From NCBI GenBank assembly GCA_965242895.1, contig OZ251507.1:1302001-1366000 (forward strand): a stretch of 64,000 nucleotides of DNA. The letters are read 5' to 3'. The notes below the pieces were generated by a model that was given only the letters and a program-made list of their open reading frames with translations, made no database searches and was not told the DNA's origin. The translations under genes were made by a program, and so were the position numbers. The DNA is from CATQHL01 sp965242895. Lineage in GTDB: Bacteria; Actinomycetota; Acidimicrobiia; Acidimicrobiales; CATQHL01. Shown in pieces: positions 26,699 through 34,407 of the stretch (position 1 is the stretch's first letter; every line of letters begins with the position of its first letter).

Positions 26699-27262
26699 TC
26701 AGCGGCTGGCAGTACCGTCGGATTGCCGTCCCTGCGGCTTGAAGACGGCCGACCGCCAATAGCGCAGTTCCTCGATGCTTTCGAGGACGTCATCTAGCGC
26801 CCTGTGACCTTTTTTCTTTTTTGGCTGGCGCTCGGCTGCAGCCGGATACCAGCGTTTCGCCAATTCCTTTATGGAAGTCACGTCGATGACGTGGTAGTGC
26901 AGATAGGCCTCGATCTTCGGCAGCCAGGCTGCCAAAAACCGCCGATCTATGCCGATGCTGTTGCCGCAAAGCGGTTCTTTTCCGTTCTCTGCGTGTTTCT
27001 TGATATAGGCAAGGGCTTGCCGCTCGGCTTCGTCTAAGCTGAGTGTGGAGGAGCGGACGTCCGCCGACAGACCGCTGTGGTAATGCATCTTGCTCACGAC
27101 TTCGTTCATGAGCGCCATGACCTCCGGCGGTTGATGGACTACGAGTTGAAGCCCTTCGTCGAGGGGATTGAGTTGGTCGTCGGTCATTAGAACGGCAATC
27201 TCCAAGACTTGATCGCGTGTGTGATCAAGTCCGGTCATTTCAAGGTCCATCCAAACAAACAC
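26699..27262 (-). CDS. orn: Oligoribonuclease
   Basis: A 187-residue DEDDh 3'-5' exonuclease that degrades 2-5-nt RNAs and pGpG. The motifs are WMDLEMTGLD (ExoI), CGNSIGIDRRFL (ExoII) and HRALDDVLESIEEL (ExoIII, with catalytic His and Asp). Length and spacing are standard. It is the first gene of a minus-strand group with the MBL, tlpA-like and ccdA genes, and divergent from dut. Confidence 0.96.
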   Translation of the reverse strand: MFVWMDLEMTGLDHTRDQVLEIAVLMTDDQLNPLDEGLQLVVHQPPEVMALMNEVVSKMHYHSGLSADVRSSTLSLDEAERQALAYIKKHAENGKEPLCGNSIGIDRRFLAAWLPKIEAYLHYHVIDVTSIKELAKRWYPAAAERQPKKKKGHRALDDVLESIEELRYWRSAVFKPQGRQSDGTASR

Positions 27263-27394
27263 AATCCGATGCTAATCCGGCCGCTGCGCCGCCCGCAGCA
27301 GCGGTCTGCGGCCTGGGTCAGGAACTCCTCTTCTCGCTACCTTCGCCCCGATGCGTTAACTTAAACGCAAAGACGCAAAGAGAGGAGAGGCGGC

Positions 27395-27835
27395 GTGGCC
27401 GAGATGAAGATAGAAGTAAAGCATCTTGTCCCAGACTTGGAGCTTCCTGACTATGCCAATCCTGGTGACGCAGGCATGGACTTGCGTTCGGCGGTCGACG
27501 TGGAACTTCCTCCAGGGGACAGGCGACTCGTTCCTACAGGGCTAGCGATGGCCATCCCTCTGGGCTATGCGGGATATGTGCTCCCTCGCAGCGGACTTGC
27601 GAATCGCCATGGGGTGACCTGTTTGAATACGCCTGGTTTGATCGACAGCGGTTATCGAGGGGAAGTGTCTGTTCTGCTAGTCAACACCGACAGCACCGAG
27701 ACTTTTGTTGTGCGCAGGGGCGACCGAATCGCTCAGATCGTGTTCATGCCCGTGCCCACGGCGCAGTTCTCGGTTGTGCAGGAACTCTCCGCGACGACGC
27801 GCGGGAACGGAGGTTTTGGCTCCACAGGGGTCTAG
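27395..27835 (+). CDS. dut: dUTP diphosphatase
   Basis: A 146-residue trimeric dUTPase with all five motifs: NPGDAGMDLRS (I), LPRSGLANRHG (II), GLIDSGYRGEV (III), RRGDRIAQIVF (IV) and RGNGGFGSTG (V). It removes dUTP and supplies dUMP. Start GTG after GAGAGGAG. It converges with the anti-sigma-like ORF. Confidence 0.97.
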   Translation: MAEMKIEVKHLVPDLELPDYANPGDAGMDLRSAVDVELPPGDRRLVPTGLAMAIPLGYAGYVLPRSGLANRHGVTCLNTPGLIDSGYRGEVSVLLVNTDSTETFVVRRGDRIAQIVFMPVPTAQFSVVQELSATTRGNGGFGSTGV

Positions 27836-27875
27836 AGGCGGCGAGGGGTTCTTTGTCGTCCAGCGGACATGAGCA

Positions 27876-27969
27876 AAGTTCAGACTCGTTTTTGCAACAA
27901 CGACAACCGAATGACTGACATCAAACCGATCACAATCATGAAGTTCGAAGTTCAGACTCGTTTTTGCAA
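27876..27969. repeat. Two copies of a 22-bp direct repeat
   Basis: An identical 22-bp sequence occurs at 27876-27897 and 27948-27969 (period 72 bp), beginning AAGTTCAGACTC and ending TTTTTGCAA. The second copy contains the stop codon of the minus-strand ORF that ends at 27952. There are no more copies in the window. Confidence 0.8.
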
Positions 27970-28359
27970 TAGCCAAAGCTGATTGCGATGAGCGCCCCAG
28001 TCATCCACCCGCTTTCCCGGTCCGGACCGAAACGCCAAAAGCCGCCTAGATGGAATCTTCCTTCGTAGCCACCCGCCGCGAAACTCAAAGTTCACGAGTA
28101 TTTCGTTGCTCCTGATTTTGTATTCGACTACCAGTCTCCCAAGTCTTGGTGAAGGCCCTATGAGGCACTCGGCGGCGGCGGCGGCAGCGGTGCTGAGAAT
28201 TCCCGCGGCGTCGGCGGAGAAGTGTCTTCGTTTCGCCAGCCCAAGGGCAGCCACGGCTGCTAGTTGTCCGAACGACGGATGGGCGGGCAGCTTCAGTCCG
28301 AAAGCGTCGTGTGCAGCGGTCTCCTCGCCGATCGGCTGCCGAGGAGTTTGTCTCAGCAT
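27952..28359 (-). CDS. Possible anti-sigma-factor-like (HATPase-type) protein
   Basis: 135 residues. The middle (LPAHPSFGQLAAVAALGLAK, then a helical stretch and LGRLVVEYKIRSNEILVNFEF) resembles the first half of RsbW/anti-sigma ATP-binding domains common in Acidimicrobiia, but the Asn/Asp nucleotide motifs are not evident. Identification is therefore tentative. Its ATG overlaps the upstream lipoprotein stop by 7 bp, which supports it being a real translated gene. The last codons lie in a repeated 22-bp element, so the original C-terminus may be lost. Confidence 0.5.
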   Translation of the reverse strand: MLRQTPRQPIGEETAAHDAFGLKLPAHPSFGQLAAVAALGLAKRRHFSADAAGILSTAAAAAAECLIGPSPRLGRLVVEYKIRSNEILVNFEFRGGWLRRKIPSRRLLAFRSGPGKRVDDWGAHRNQLWLLQKRV

Positions 28360-29285
28360 TCTTCGCGCTCGAACATTTCGTACCCGTTCAGAACGGCAAG
28401 TTCCACTCTCCCCGCCCAGTATCGGACGACTTCGTCGTTCTCGTCTAGGTCGAAGACCACTCTGAAGGCTGCATCCTTTTCATCTTCTGGAGTGAAAACG
28501 GCTTGAGTCCACGACTCCTCAGTGGGGTGTCCGCCTAGGGCTAGCTTCCTGCCGAGTGCTTCGAGCAGTTGTTCTTGAGTGGTGCCGACCCCCAATCCCG
28601 AGGAGGTGCGGATGTTCGAGCTTTCGACCGAAACTCCTTCTATGTGACCTTTGTAGACCCACAGTGTCACGTCTTCAGGGCCGTTGATAGGACGGATCAG
28701 GTAACAATCTCTCCCGCTGCGAGGTCTTCCGACCCACTCGGTTTGGGCTTCCCTAGCGGCGGCAGGCGGCGTCATGCCAAAAAACACATCGCCGATGCCG
28801 ACAGTCGAAACCGGCGAGTTTGCGTTGAATGCCGGTTCGTCCAAGTCGACCTCGAAGGTTGAGGTAGTGGAACCCGCTGACGCATCCTCAGGATCTGCCT
28901 CTTCTGCCTCTTCGTTCTCAGCCTCGGAGCCTTCGATGGTTATTGCGGCCGGTTCCGTTTCTTGCTCGGAGGTTGATGTGGTTTCCTCTGAGCCTTCTGC
29001 GGAGTCTTCCTCGGAGCCTTCGACGTCGGGAGTCCGTTCCTGTTCTTTGAGTTCTTGCTGCTGTTCCTCGGTCTCGCCCACATTTGAGGTTTCGGCGTCT
29101 GCGGCGTTTGGATCGAGGAATTGAGTGGTGCCCGACGGGACGTTGGGCACTGTGTCTAATTCAGCAACAAGAGCAGGGGATTCGCTGCTAGTAGAGCAAG
29201 AGTTGGCTGCTGTCAGTACCAACAACAAGGCCAGGGAGACGGACATGCCCACTATGAACTTCGTATGGATCATTTTAGTCTGCAC
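28353..29285 (-). CDS. Secreted lipoprotein with long acidic linker
   Basis: 310 residues. A signal peptide with lipobox-like LTAANSC (Cys30) is followed by about 110 residues of Glu/Ser/Thr-rich linker. A folded C-terminal part from about 155 has two related phrases, STVGIGDVFFGMTP and GLGVGTTQEQLLEALG, which suggest a duplicated small domain. No family recognised. An internal ATG (residue 5) may be the real start. It lies just downstream of tRNA-Lys on the same strand and overlaps the next ORF by 7 bp. Confidence 0.7.
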   Translation of the reverse strand: MQTKMIHTKFIVGMSVSLALLLVLTAANSCSTSSESPALVAELDTVPNVPSGTTQFLDPNAADAETSNVGETEEQQQELKEQERTPDVEGSEEDSAEGSEETTSTSEQETEPAAITIEGSEAENEEAEEADPEDASAGSTTSTFEVDLDEPAFNANSPVSTVGIGDVFFGMTPPAAAREAQTEWVGRPRSGRDCYLIRPINGPEDVTLWVYKGHIEGVSVESSNIRTSSGLGVGTTQEQLLEALGRKLALGGHPTEESWTQAVFTPEDEKDAAFRVVFDLDENDEVVRYWAGRVELAVLNGYEMFEREEC

Positions 29286-29324
29286 GGCTAAAACAGGTAT
29301 TGGCCCCTCTTTTCCCTTCCTTTG

Positions 29325-29399
29325 TACCCCCGGTGGGATTCGAACCCACGATCAACGGATTAAAAGTCCGGTGCCTTAACCGGGCTAGGCTACGGGGGC
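29325..29399 (-). tRNA. tRNA-Lys (TTT)
   Basis: Read on the minus strand: acceptor GCCCCCG pairs with CGGGGGT (one G-T pair), D-stem GCCT/AGGC, anticodon stem CCGGA/TCCGT around loop CTTTTAA (anticodon TTT; the first stem pair is mismatched), T-arm GTGGG-TTCGAAT-CCCAC, discriminator A. CCA is not encoded. Confidence 0.94.
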
Positions 29400-29435
29400 G
29401 CTAATAATTATCGCAGGTTGGTGTGACTTTTGGGC

Positions 29436-30068
29436 TTACTCGGGGTTCAAGGCTGCTTCAATCGGGTTGGCGCTGTATTTTTCAGGGTCTCCGATTACTT
29501 CGCGTTCACCGATGTGCAAGCTGCCGTCTCGCAGCACCAACCAGTGTCCGGAGAGGTTCGGGATTTGCGAAGAAGGCAGCCCTGCCCGCATTTTCAGGCC
29601 GTGGATAACCCCTCCGTGAGTAATGATCAGCACCTTGCGTTTGTCCTTCTTGTTTTTGCTTTCTTCAGCGACGATGCCCCTGAGACCGGCGTCGACTCGT
29701 GATAGGAGTTGTTCTTCGTGTTCGTAACCCTCTGGCCGCCTGCCGCTTTTGAGGAAGCCAGGCCACCCCCGTTCGATCTCATCTCGGCTCAATCCCTGCC
29801 AGCGTCCTGCGTTGCGTTCGCGCAGCCGCGGTTCGAGTCTGATGTGCTCGATGCCGGCTGCTGATGCGATGATCTGAGCCGTTTGCGTAGCTCGCATCAG
29901 GTCGGAACAGACGATTACGTCAAATCTCTTCAGAAGGAGGCCAACTTCTTGAGCGTGCAGTTTGCCTCTTGCGCTGAGAGGCACTTCTGCGTGGCCTTGC
30001 CATCGGCCCTGGGCGTTCCATTCACTTTCAGCGTGGCGAATCATTAGAAAGCGAGACACGCGGAACAA
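29436..30068 (-). CDS. Histidine phosphatase (phosphoglycerate-mutase-like)
   Basis: 210 residues. The phosphohistidine motif RHAESEWNAQGR is near residue 11, the acid/base region LRERNAGRWQG near 82, and the second His in ITHGGVIHGL near 150. These define the branch-1 histidine phosphatase superfamily; the substrate cannot be assigned. The start is TTG 30068 or the GTG three codons later. It is divergent from the moaD-like gene, only 17 bp away. Confidence 0.9.
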   Translation of the reverse strand: MFRVSRFLMIRHAESEWNAQGRWQGHAEVPLSARGKLHAQEVGLLLKRFDVIVCSDLMRATQTAQIIASAAGIEHIRLEPRLRERNAGRWQGLSRDEIERGWPGFLKSGRRPEGYEHEEQLLSRVDAGLRGIVAEESKNKKDKRKVLIITHGGVIHGLKMRAGLPSSQIPNLSGHWLVLRDGSLHIGEREVIGDPEKYSANPIEAALNPE

Positions 30069-30085
30069 CGCTATACGCTCAGTTC

Positions 30086-30337
30086 GTGCCTATGTTGCTG
30101 TTATTTGCCGCTGCGCGTCAGACCGCCGGCACAGCCAAGGTCGACCTGCCCGGCTCAACCGTGGAAGAGGTGTTAGCGGCCGCCGTGGAGCGGTTTGGCT
30201 CAGACTTCGAAAAACAGTTGTCTTCATGTCGTATCTGGCTCAACGGCGAACCCTCGGTTCCGCGTGATTCAGTGAGCGAACAGGATGAACTTGCTGTCTT
30301 GCCGCCGATCTCTGGCGGAGCAGCGACAGAGCGGTGA
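30086..30337 (+). CDS. MoaD/ThiS-family ubiquitin-like sulfur carrier with C-terminal extension
   Basis: 83 residues with the MoaD fold pattern (LLLFAAARQTAG, TVEEVLAAAVERFG, VWLNGE-like RIWLNGE, DELAVLPPISGG). Sulfur carriers normally end in Gly-Gly, which is adenylated and thiocarboxylated. Here five residues (AATER) follow the GG, so it would need trimming or does not act as a carrier. Start GTG, or the ATG two codons later. The glycosyltransferase start is 4 bp after its stop. Confidence 0.82.
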   Translation: MPMLLLFAAARQTAGTAKVDLPGSTVEEVLAAAVERFGSDFEKQLSSCRIWLNGEPSVPRDSVSEQDELAVLPPISGGAATER

Positions 30338-30341
30338 AGTT

Positions 30342-31562
30342 GTGAATCCCCTGCGCTTGGCAGTCTTGTCTATGCATACGTCCCCCCTGTCGGCATCAGG
30401 AGCGGGCGACGGCGGGGGAATGAATGTTTATGTGCGCGAACTCACGGCCGCCTTGGCGCATGGCGGAGTGGACTGCACTTTGTACGTTCGTCGCAGCGAT
30501 CCCCACTCGCCGGAAGAAGTGCAGGTGGAACCTGGGGTGCGGGTAGTGCATGTCGAGGCTGGCGCTTTGGGTTTAGAGAAAGAAGAGCTCCCCGGCGCGG
30601 TTGACGCCTACACCGACGGAGTGCTCGCAGACCTATATGCCAGCGGGGGAGCGGATGTGATCCACTCGCATTACTGGCTGTCTGGAATGGCGGGGCATCG
30701 TCTCAAGCACGAACTTGACAGGCCGCTTGTGTCGACTTTTCACACTCTGGCCAAAGTCAAGCGATCGATCGGAGAGAACGAGACTCCTTTTCGGGCAGTT
30801 GAGGAGGAACTGGTGGTGCAGTGCGCTGACGTGATTTGCGCCAACGCTCGGATCGAGGCGGAGCAACTCGTCAGTCTTTATGCAGCCCCACCGGGGCGCT
30901 TGAAGGTCGTATCGCCTGGCGTGTCCCGCGCATTTTTTTCGCCGGGCGTTCAGCGTGAAGCTCGGAGGGCGCTAGGTCTCGGACAAGAGCCGATTCTCCT
31001 GTTTGTGGGGAGGGTGCAGCCGCTCAAGGGTCTCGACCTGGCGGTGGAGACTTTGGGCAAACTTGAAAACCCAGCCATCCGACTGCTGGTGGTAGGCGGC
31101 CCCAGCGGGCGAGCAGGGAAGGATCACATGGCTTTGGTGCGGCGTCGCTGCGAGGAAGCACGCAACTGCGACCGAGTGATTTTCTATGGACCGCAGCCGC
31201 ACCACTTATTGGCCACCTACTATCGCGCCGCCGACGTTGTGCTGGTGCCTAGTCGAAGCGAGTCCTTTGGGCTGGTAGCTCTGGAAGCTGCCGCGTGCGG
31301 AACTCCGGTCGTGGCCGCCGAGGTGGGAGGACTGAAAGCGCTTGTCAGGCATGGCCGCACAGGGTTCCTGATCGAGAGCCGGGACCCCGAACTTTGGGCG
31401 CGGCGCATCAAAAAGATTCTCGAGAATCGTCCCTTGGCGCAGGCCATGGCTGCTGAAGCCCCCCGAGTGGCGGCAGAGTACTCTTGGGAAGCCACGGCCA
31501 GGCGCCTCCGAGTCGAGTACGAGAAATTGCGCCACTCCAACCTTGTGGAGTGCGCTGCTTGA
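30342..31562 (+). CDS. GT4 glycosyltransferase, MshA-like (D-inositol-3-phosphate GlcNAc transferase)
   Basis: 406 residues from GTG 30342. The frame is open 19 codons upstream, but the protein family starts at LRLAVLSMHTSPL. MshA-type features are GAGDGGGMNVYVRELTAALA near residue 20, SHYWLSGMAG, the GT-B C-terminal VGRVQPLKGLDLA, and the donor-site E-x7-E in PSRSESFGLVALEAAACGTPVVA. MshA makes the first mycothiol intermediate. The rest of the pathway is not here, so a related sucrose/phospho-sugar GT4 role remains possible. Confidence 0.82.
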   Translation: MNPLRLAVLSMHTSPLSASGAGDGGGMNVYVRELTAALAHGGVDCTLYVRRSDPHSPEEVQVEPGVRVVHVEAGALGLEKEELPGAVDAYTDGVLADLYASGGADVIHSHYWLSGMAGHRLKHELDRPLVSTFHTLAKVKRSIGENETPFRAVEEELVVQCADVICANARIEAEQLVSLYAAPPGRLKVVSPGVSRAFFSPGVQREARRALGLGQEPILLFVGRVQPLKGLDLAVETLGKLENPAIRLLVVGGPSGRAGKDHMALVRRRCEEARNCDRVIFYGPQPHHLLATYYRAADVVLVPSRSESFGLVALEAAACGTPVVAAEVGGLKALVRHGRTGFLIESRDPELWARRIKKILENRPLAQAMAAEAPRVAAEYSWEATARRLRVEYEKLRHSNLVECAA

Positions 31563-31619
31563 CCCCATTTTCATGTAATAGCGTATTTCTGATTAATTTA
31601 ATGATTTTTGAAATAGAAG

Positions 31620-31648
31620 TTGTTTTTAAATATTTTTGAGGCTATCAT
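31620..31648 (+). promoter_or_regulatory. Candidate sigma-70 promoter for proC
   Basis: TTGTTT (31620-31625), a 17-bp spacer and TATCAT (31643-31648) in an AT-rich stretch. The predicted start, near 31655, would give a leader of about 97 nt containing the hairpin at 31665-31706. Confidence 0.55.
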
Positions 31649-31664
31649 AGGTAGTCCTGCAGGA

Positions 31665-31706
31665 GGTCGGGGTTGGCTTACGCGGGGAAGTGAGCCGGCC
31701 CCGACC
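31665..31706 (+). promoter_or_regulatory. GC-rich hairpin in the proC leader
   Basis: GGTCGGGG (31665-31672) pairs perfectly with CCCCGACC (31699-31706). An inner TTGGCTTAC/GTGAGCCGG region pairs further with one or two mismatches. Only four T follow after AACC, so it is a poor simple terminator. It may be an attenuator, a stabilising leader or a small RNA; no known riboswitch class is recognised. Confidence 0.5.
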
Positions 31707-31751
31707 AACCTTTTGAGGGAGCGCCAACCGGTGGGCTTGTAAGGTTTAGAT

Positions 31752-32567
31752 GTGAAAGTGTCTTCGTCGTTGCGTCTTCAATTCGTCGGGTGCGGGAAGA
31801 TGGGGGAGGCTCTTCTTTCCGGCTTGGTCGCTTCCGGTTGGGCAGATTTCAGTGAACTGGCTGTTGCTGAGCGCCTGCCTGTCCGTCGAGCAGAATTATC
31901 GGAGCTCTATCCCGAGGTGTTGGTTAATGAGCGTCCGCAGCGCTGCGTAGATGCGGTCTTGGCGGTTAAACCCAACGACGTTTCCGATGCTCTAGCCGAC
32001 ATGAAGTCCCAGGATGTGTCGCGGGTCTTGTCGGTGGCCGCTGGCGTCCCTCTTTCCACGTTGGAGGCGGGGCTGCCCGCCGGCGCCCGCGTGCTGCGCT
32101 CCATGCCGAACACCCCGGCGCTGCTGGGGATTGGTGCGGCGGCGATGGCCAAAGGCGGCTCCTCGGACGAAGCGGACGCTTCCTGGGGAGTTGAAATATT
32201 GAGCAGCGTCGGTTTGGTAGAGGTGGTCGAAGAGGCTCAACTCGACGCAGTCACAGGGCTCTCGGGTTCCGGCCCGGCTTATGTGTTTTTCTTGGCCGAG
32301 GCGCTCATCGACGCTGGTGTTGCCGCTGGTCTTTCCCCGGAGGTTTCTGACGTTCTGGTTCGCCAGACCATCAGAGGAGCCAGCGAAATGCTCGTCGCTC
32401 TAGACCGCCTTCCTTCCGACCTCAGGGCAGACGTAACCTCGCCCGGCGGCACGACGGCGGCCGGCATCGCTGTGCTTGAACAGGAAGGTTTTCAGACAGC
32501 CGTCAAAAAAGCCGTAGAGACGGCCGCCCTTCGCTCCGCCGAATTGGGACGCGTCTTACGCGGCTAG
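31752..32567 (+). CDS. proC: Pyrroline-5-carboxylate reductase
   Basis: 271 residues. The NAD(P)-binding motif FVGCGKMGEALLSG is at 9-22. The substrate-side motifs are MPNTPALLGIG, TGLSGSGPAYVF and the signature DVTSPGGTTAAGIAVLE. It performs the last step of proline synthesis. It starts at GTG, preceded by a structured leader after the MshA-like gene, and is followed 17 bp later by the SAM hydrolase. Confidence 0.95.
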   Translation: MKVSSSLRLQFVGCGKMGEALLSGLVASGWADFSELAVAERLPVRRAELSELYPEVLVNERPQRCVDAVLAVKPNDVSDALADMKSQDVSRVLSVAAGVPLSTLEAGLPAGARVLRSMPNTPALLGIGAAAMAKGGSSDEADASWGVEILSSVGLVEVVEEAQLDAVTGLSGSGPAYVFFLAEALIDAGVAAGLSPEVSDVLVRQTIRGASEMLVALDRLPSDLRADVTSPGGTTAAGIAVLEQEGFQTAVKKAVETAALRSAELGRVLRG

Positions 32568-32584
32568 CCCAGAGAGGGGATCGT

Positions 32585-33517
32585 TTGGCCCGGCACGAGG
32601 CTGCAATGCCGACCTCCGCCGCTTCTGCGGGCTACCGCACCGTTTCTTTCCTGTCCGACTTCGGTTTGGTCGACGAGTTTGTGGCCGTGGTGAAGTCGGT
32701 TATCTGGTCCATCGCACCGGACGTTCGCATCGTCGACGTCAGCCATGACATTCCCCGTTACAACGTGCGCGCCGGCGGACTGACGCTGGCACGGGCCGCT
32801 CAGTACTTGAATCCGGGAGTGGTCTTGGCGGTGATCGACCCGGGCGTGGGCGGGTCTCGCCGGGCCGTCGCAGTTGAGATCGGTGAAGGGGAATCGGTGC
32901 TGCTCGGCCCGGACAACGGCTTGCTGGCGCCAACTGTGGGTCTGCTTGGCGGTGCGCGCCGTGTGGTGGAGTTGAGCAACGAGAACTATCGGCTTTCCAC
33001 TCCGGGTTCGACCTTCGATGGGCGCGACGTTTTTGCTCCGGCTGCCGGCCACTTAGCCGCAGGGGCGCCTCTTGATGATCTTGGGCCGGCGGTTTCCCCT
33101 GACAGCCTTTGCCCAGGCCTTTTCCCGGCTCCCCGTTTTGTGGACGGGAGCATTGAGGCCGAAGTGTTGTGGGTCGACCGCTTCGGAAACGTGCAGTTGA
33201 ACGTCTCGCCCGCAGATCTCGATCAACTGGGGGGAAGAGTGATTTTGCGTTTCTCCAACGGCGTACGGACGGCGCGGCGCGTCATGTCCTACTCCAGCAT
33301 CGCAGCTACAGATGTCGGACTATTGGAGGACTCCTACGGGTTATTGGCGATAGCCCAATTCAAGCGTTCTGCAGCCGACGAACTGGGTCTGGCTGAATCG
33401 GCTGCGGTCACTATTGAGCCTGCGCCGCCCGCGGGGGCTTCGTCTCCCGCAGAGGTTGTGCAGTCGGTCGAGCTGCCAGTCCGCCGCCGCGCTGCTTCGC
33501 CGCCCAGACAGGTATAG
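32585..33517 (+). CDS. SAM hydroxide adenosyltransferase (DUF62 / chlorinase-fluorinase fold)
   Basis: 310 residues. The N-terminal signature FLSDFGLVDEFVAVVKSVI and the DxxH phrase IVDVSHDIPRYNV are followed by the conserved PGVGGSRRAVAV, LLGPDNGLLAP and TFDGRDVFAPAAGHLA. Family members hydrolyse SAM to adenosine and methionine with water. The halogenase-specific loop is not apparent, so hydrolysis is the likely activity. The start is TTG 32585 with GAGAGGGG before it, or ATG 32606. The last 30 residues are a Pro/Ala/Arg-rich tail. Confidence 0.9.
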   Translation: MARHEAAMPTSAASAGYRTVSFLSDFGLVDEFVAVVKSVIWSIAPDVRIVDVSHDIPRYNVRAGGLTLARAAQYLNPGVVLAVIDPGVGGSRRAVAVEIGEGESVLLGPDNGLLAPTVGLLGGARRVVELSNENYRLSTPGSTFDGRDVFAPAAGHLAAGAPLDDLGPAVSPDSLCPGLFPAPRFVDGSIEAEVLWVDRFGNVQLNVSPADLDQLGGRVILRFSNGVRTARRVMSYSSIAATDVGLLEDSYGLLAIAQFKRSAADELGLAESAAVTIEPAPPAGASSPAEVVQSVELPVRRRAASPPRQV

Positions 33518-33526
33518 AGGAAGGTA

Positions 33527-33616
33527 ATGAGAAGAGGGACGATCATCGTGCTTGCTGTCTTACTTGTTGCAGTGTTGCTCGCCGCCGTCATCAACGTCTT
33601 CGTCCAGTTTCGCTGA
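33527..33616 (+). CDS. 29-residue single-span membrane microprotein
   Basis: An ATG 10 bp after the SAM-hydrolase stop, preceded by GAGGAAGG, opens a 29-codon frame: MRRGTI, then about 19 hydrophobic residues (LAVLLVAVLLAAVI core), then NVFVQFR. A positively charged start plus one membrane helix is the pattern of small membrane proteins. It overlaps the 3' end of the convergent membrane-protein gene by 57 bp. Function unknown. Confidence 0.55.
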   Translation: MRRGTIIVLAVLLVAVLLAAVINVFVQFR

Positions 33617-34369
33617 GGGTCGCGCCCCCGCCGCGACCGAGGCTGCAGGGGCTTCGTCTGATTGTCCTTTAGCGGGTCGGCTGCCTCTTGCGCTTGTGGC
33701 TGTCATGAAGCCGGCAAACAGCAGTGCAGCTCCTACGGCCAGCGAGACGGAGAAGACCGTCATCTTGTCGCCTACGGAGTTGAACAGCCCTCCGGCGCTC
33801 AGGACGATGACGGCCAGCGCCACGAGACAGTTGCCTGTTGCCAACTGTGCGACTGGGCGCCGGTCTGCCCCTGAAGTTCCCCGCAGTCTCCAGAGGCTCA
33901 AGATTACGCCCCAGCCCACGACGATGGCTCCGCTGGTGGACGCCCCTACCGCCAGAACTCTGGGCAGCGGTTCGAACACTTCACTGCCCTGCGGTAAGAC
34001 TTGCCCGCTCAGTTCACCATGCATAGGTGCTGCCGAGAGCACTCCGATCGCGAATGTCGACAGCAGAGCGGCGGCCGCCGCCGCCTTGTCACCGATTTTT
34101 CGCCCTCCTAACAGATAAATCGTGCCGACACCCAGCATCGGCACGTTGAGGATCGCTCCGAGAAGGTAGAAGGCTCGGAATGTCGGCTCGTTCCAACCCG
34201 CCGCCGCGCCAAACCAAGCCGCTATGGCGCCGCCGGCGAATAGGAGAAGTGAGAATGTCCATGCCGCCAAGTGCCGAGTGCGTTGCTTCAACCAGCGCTC
34301 AAACGTTGCTCCGGTTAGGGCGAGAGAAATCAGTCCCGCCGCTCCCGCAAACGCACTATGCACGTTCAC
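33560..34369 (-). CDS. Multi-span membrane protein, unknown function
   Basis: 269 residues with about seven hydrophobic segments (near 5-22, 35-55, 65-88, 95-115, 138-160, 175-195, 205-225) and a charged Ala/Asp-rich C-terminal tail. I recognise no family motif. It starts at GTG with no upstream neighbour on its strand. It is divergent from rex, 38 bp away, so both may share a control region. Confidence 0.78.
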   Translation of the reverse strand: MNVHSAFAGAAGLISLALTGATFERWLKQRTRHLAAWTFSLLLFAGGAIAAWFGAAAGWNEPTFRAFYLLGAILNVPMLGVGTIYLLGGRKIGDKAAAAAALLSTFAIGVLSAAPMHGELSGQVLPQGSEVFEPLPRVLAVGASTSGAIVVGWGVILSLWRLRGTSGADRRPVAQLATGNCLVALAVIVLSAGGLFNSVGDKMTVFSVSLAVGAALLFAGFMTATSARGSRPAKGQSDEAPAASVAAGARPSAKLDEDVDDGGEQHCNK

Positions 34370-34407
34370 CGCACAAAGTCTAGTAAAGACTTAATTAGCC
34401 TTTTTGT

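Noticed and set aside
27876..27969. CRISPR array
   Set aside because: Only two repeat copies, one spacer-like gap of 50 bp and no cas genes.
27677..27976. Minus-strand ORF of 99 codons over dut
   Set aside because: Antisense to the dUTPase motifs and created partly by the two direct repeats.
29125..29379. Plus-strand ORF of 84 codons ending in GGIRTHDQRIKSPVP
   Set aside because: The end is the well-known false translation of a tRNA gene; tRNA-Lys lies on the minus strand here and the rest is antisense to the lipoprotein.
31665..31706. SRP RNA, 6S RNA or known riboswitch
   Set aside because: The conserved SRP tetraloop/internal-loop sequence and other class signatures are missing; only a hairpin can be supported.
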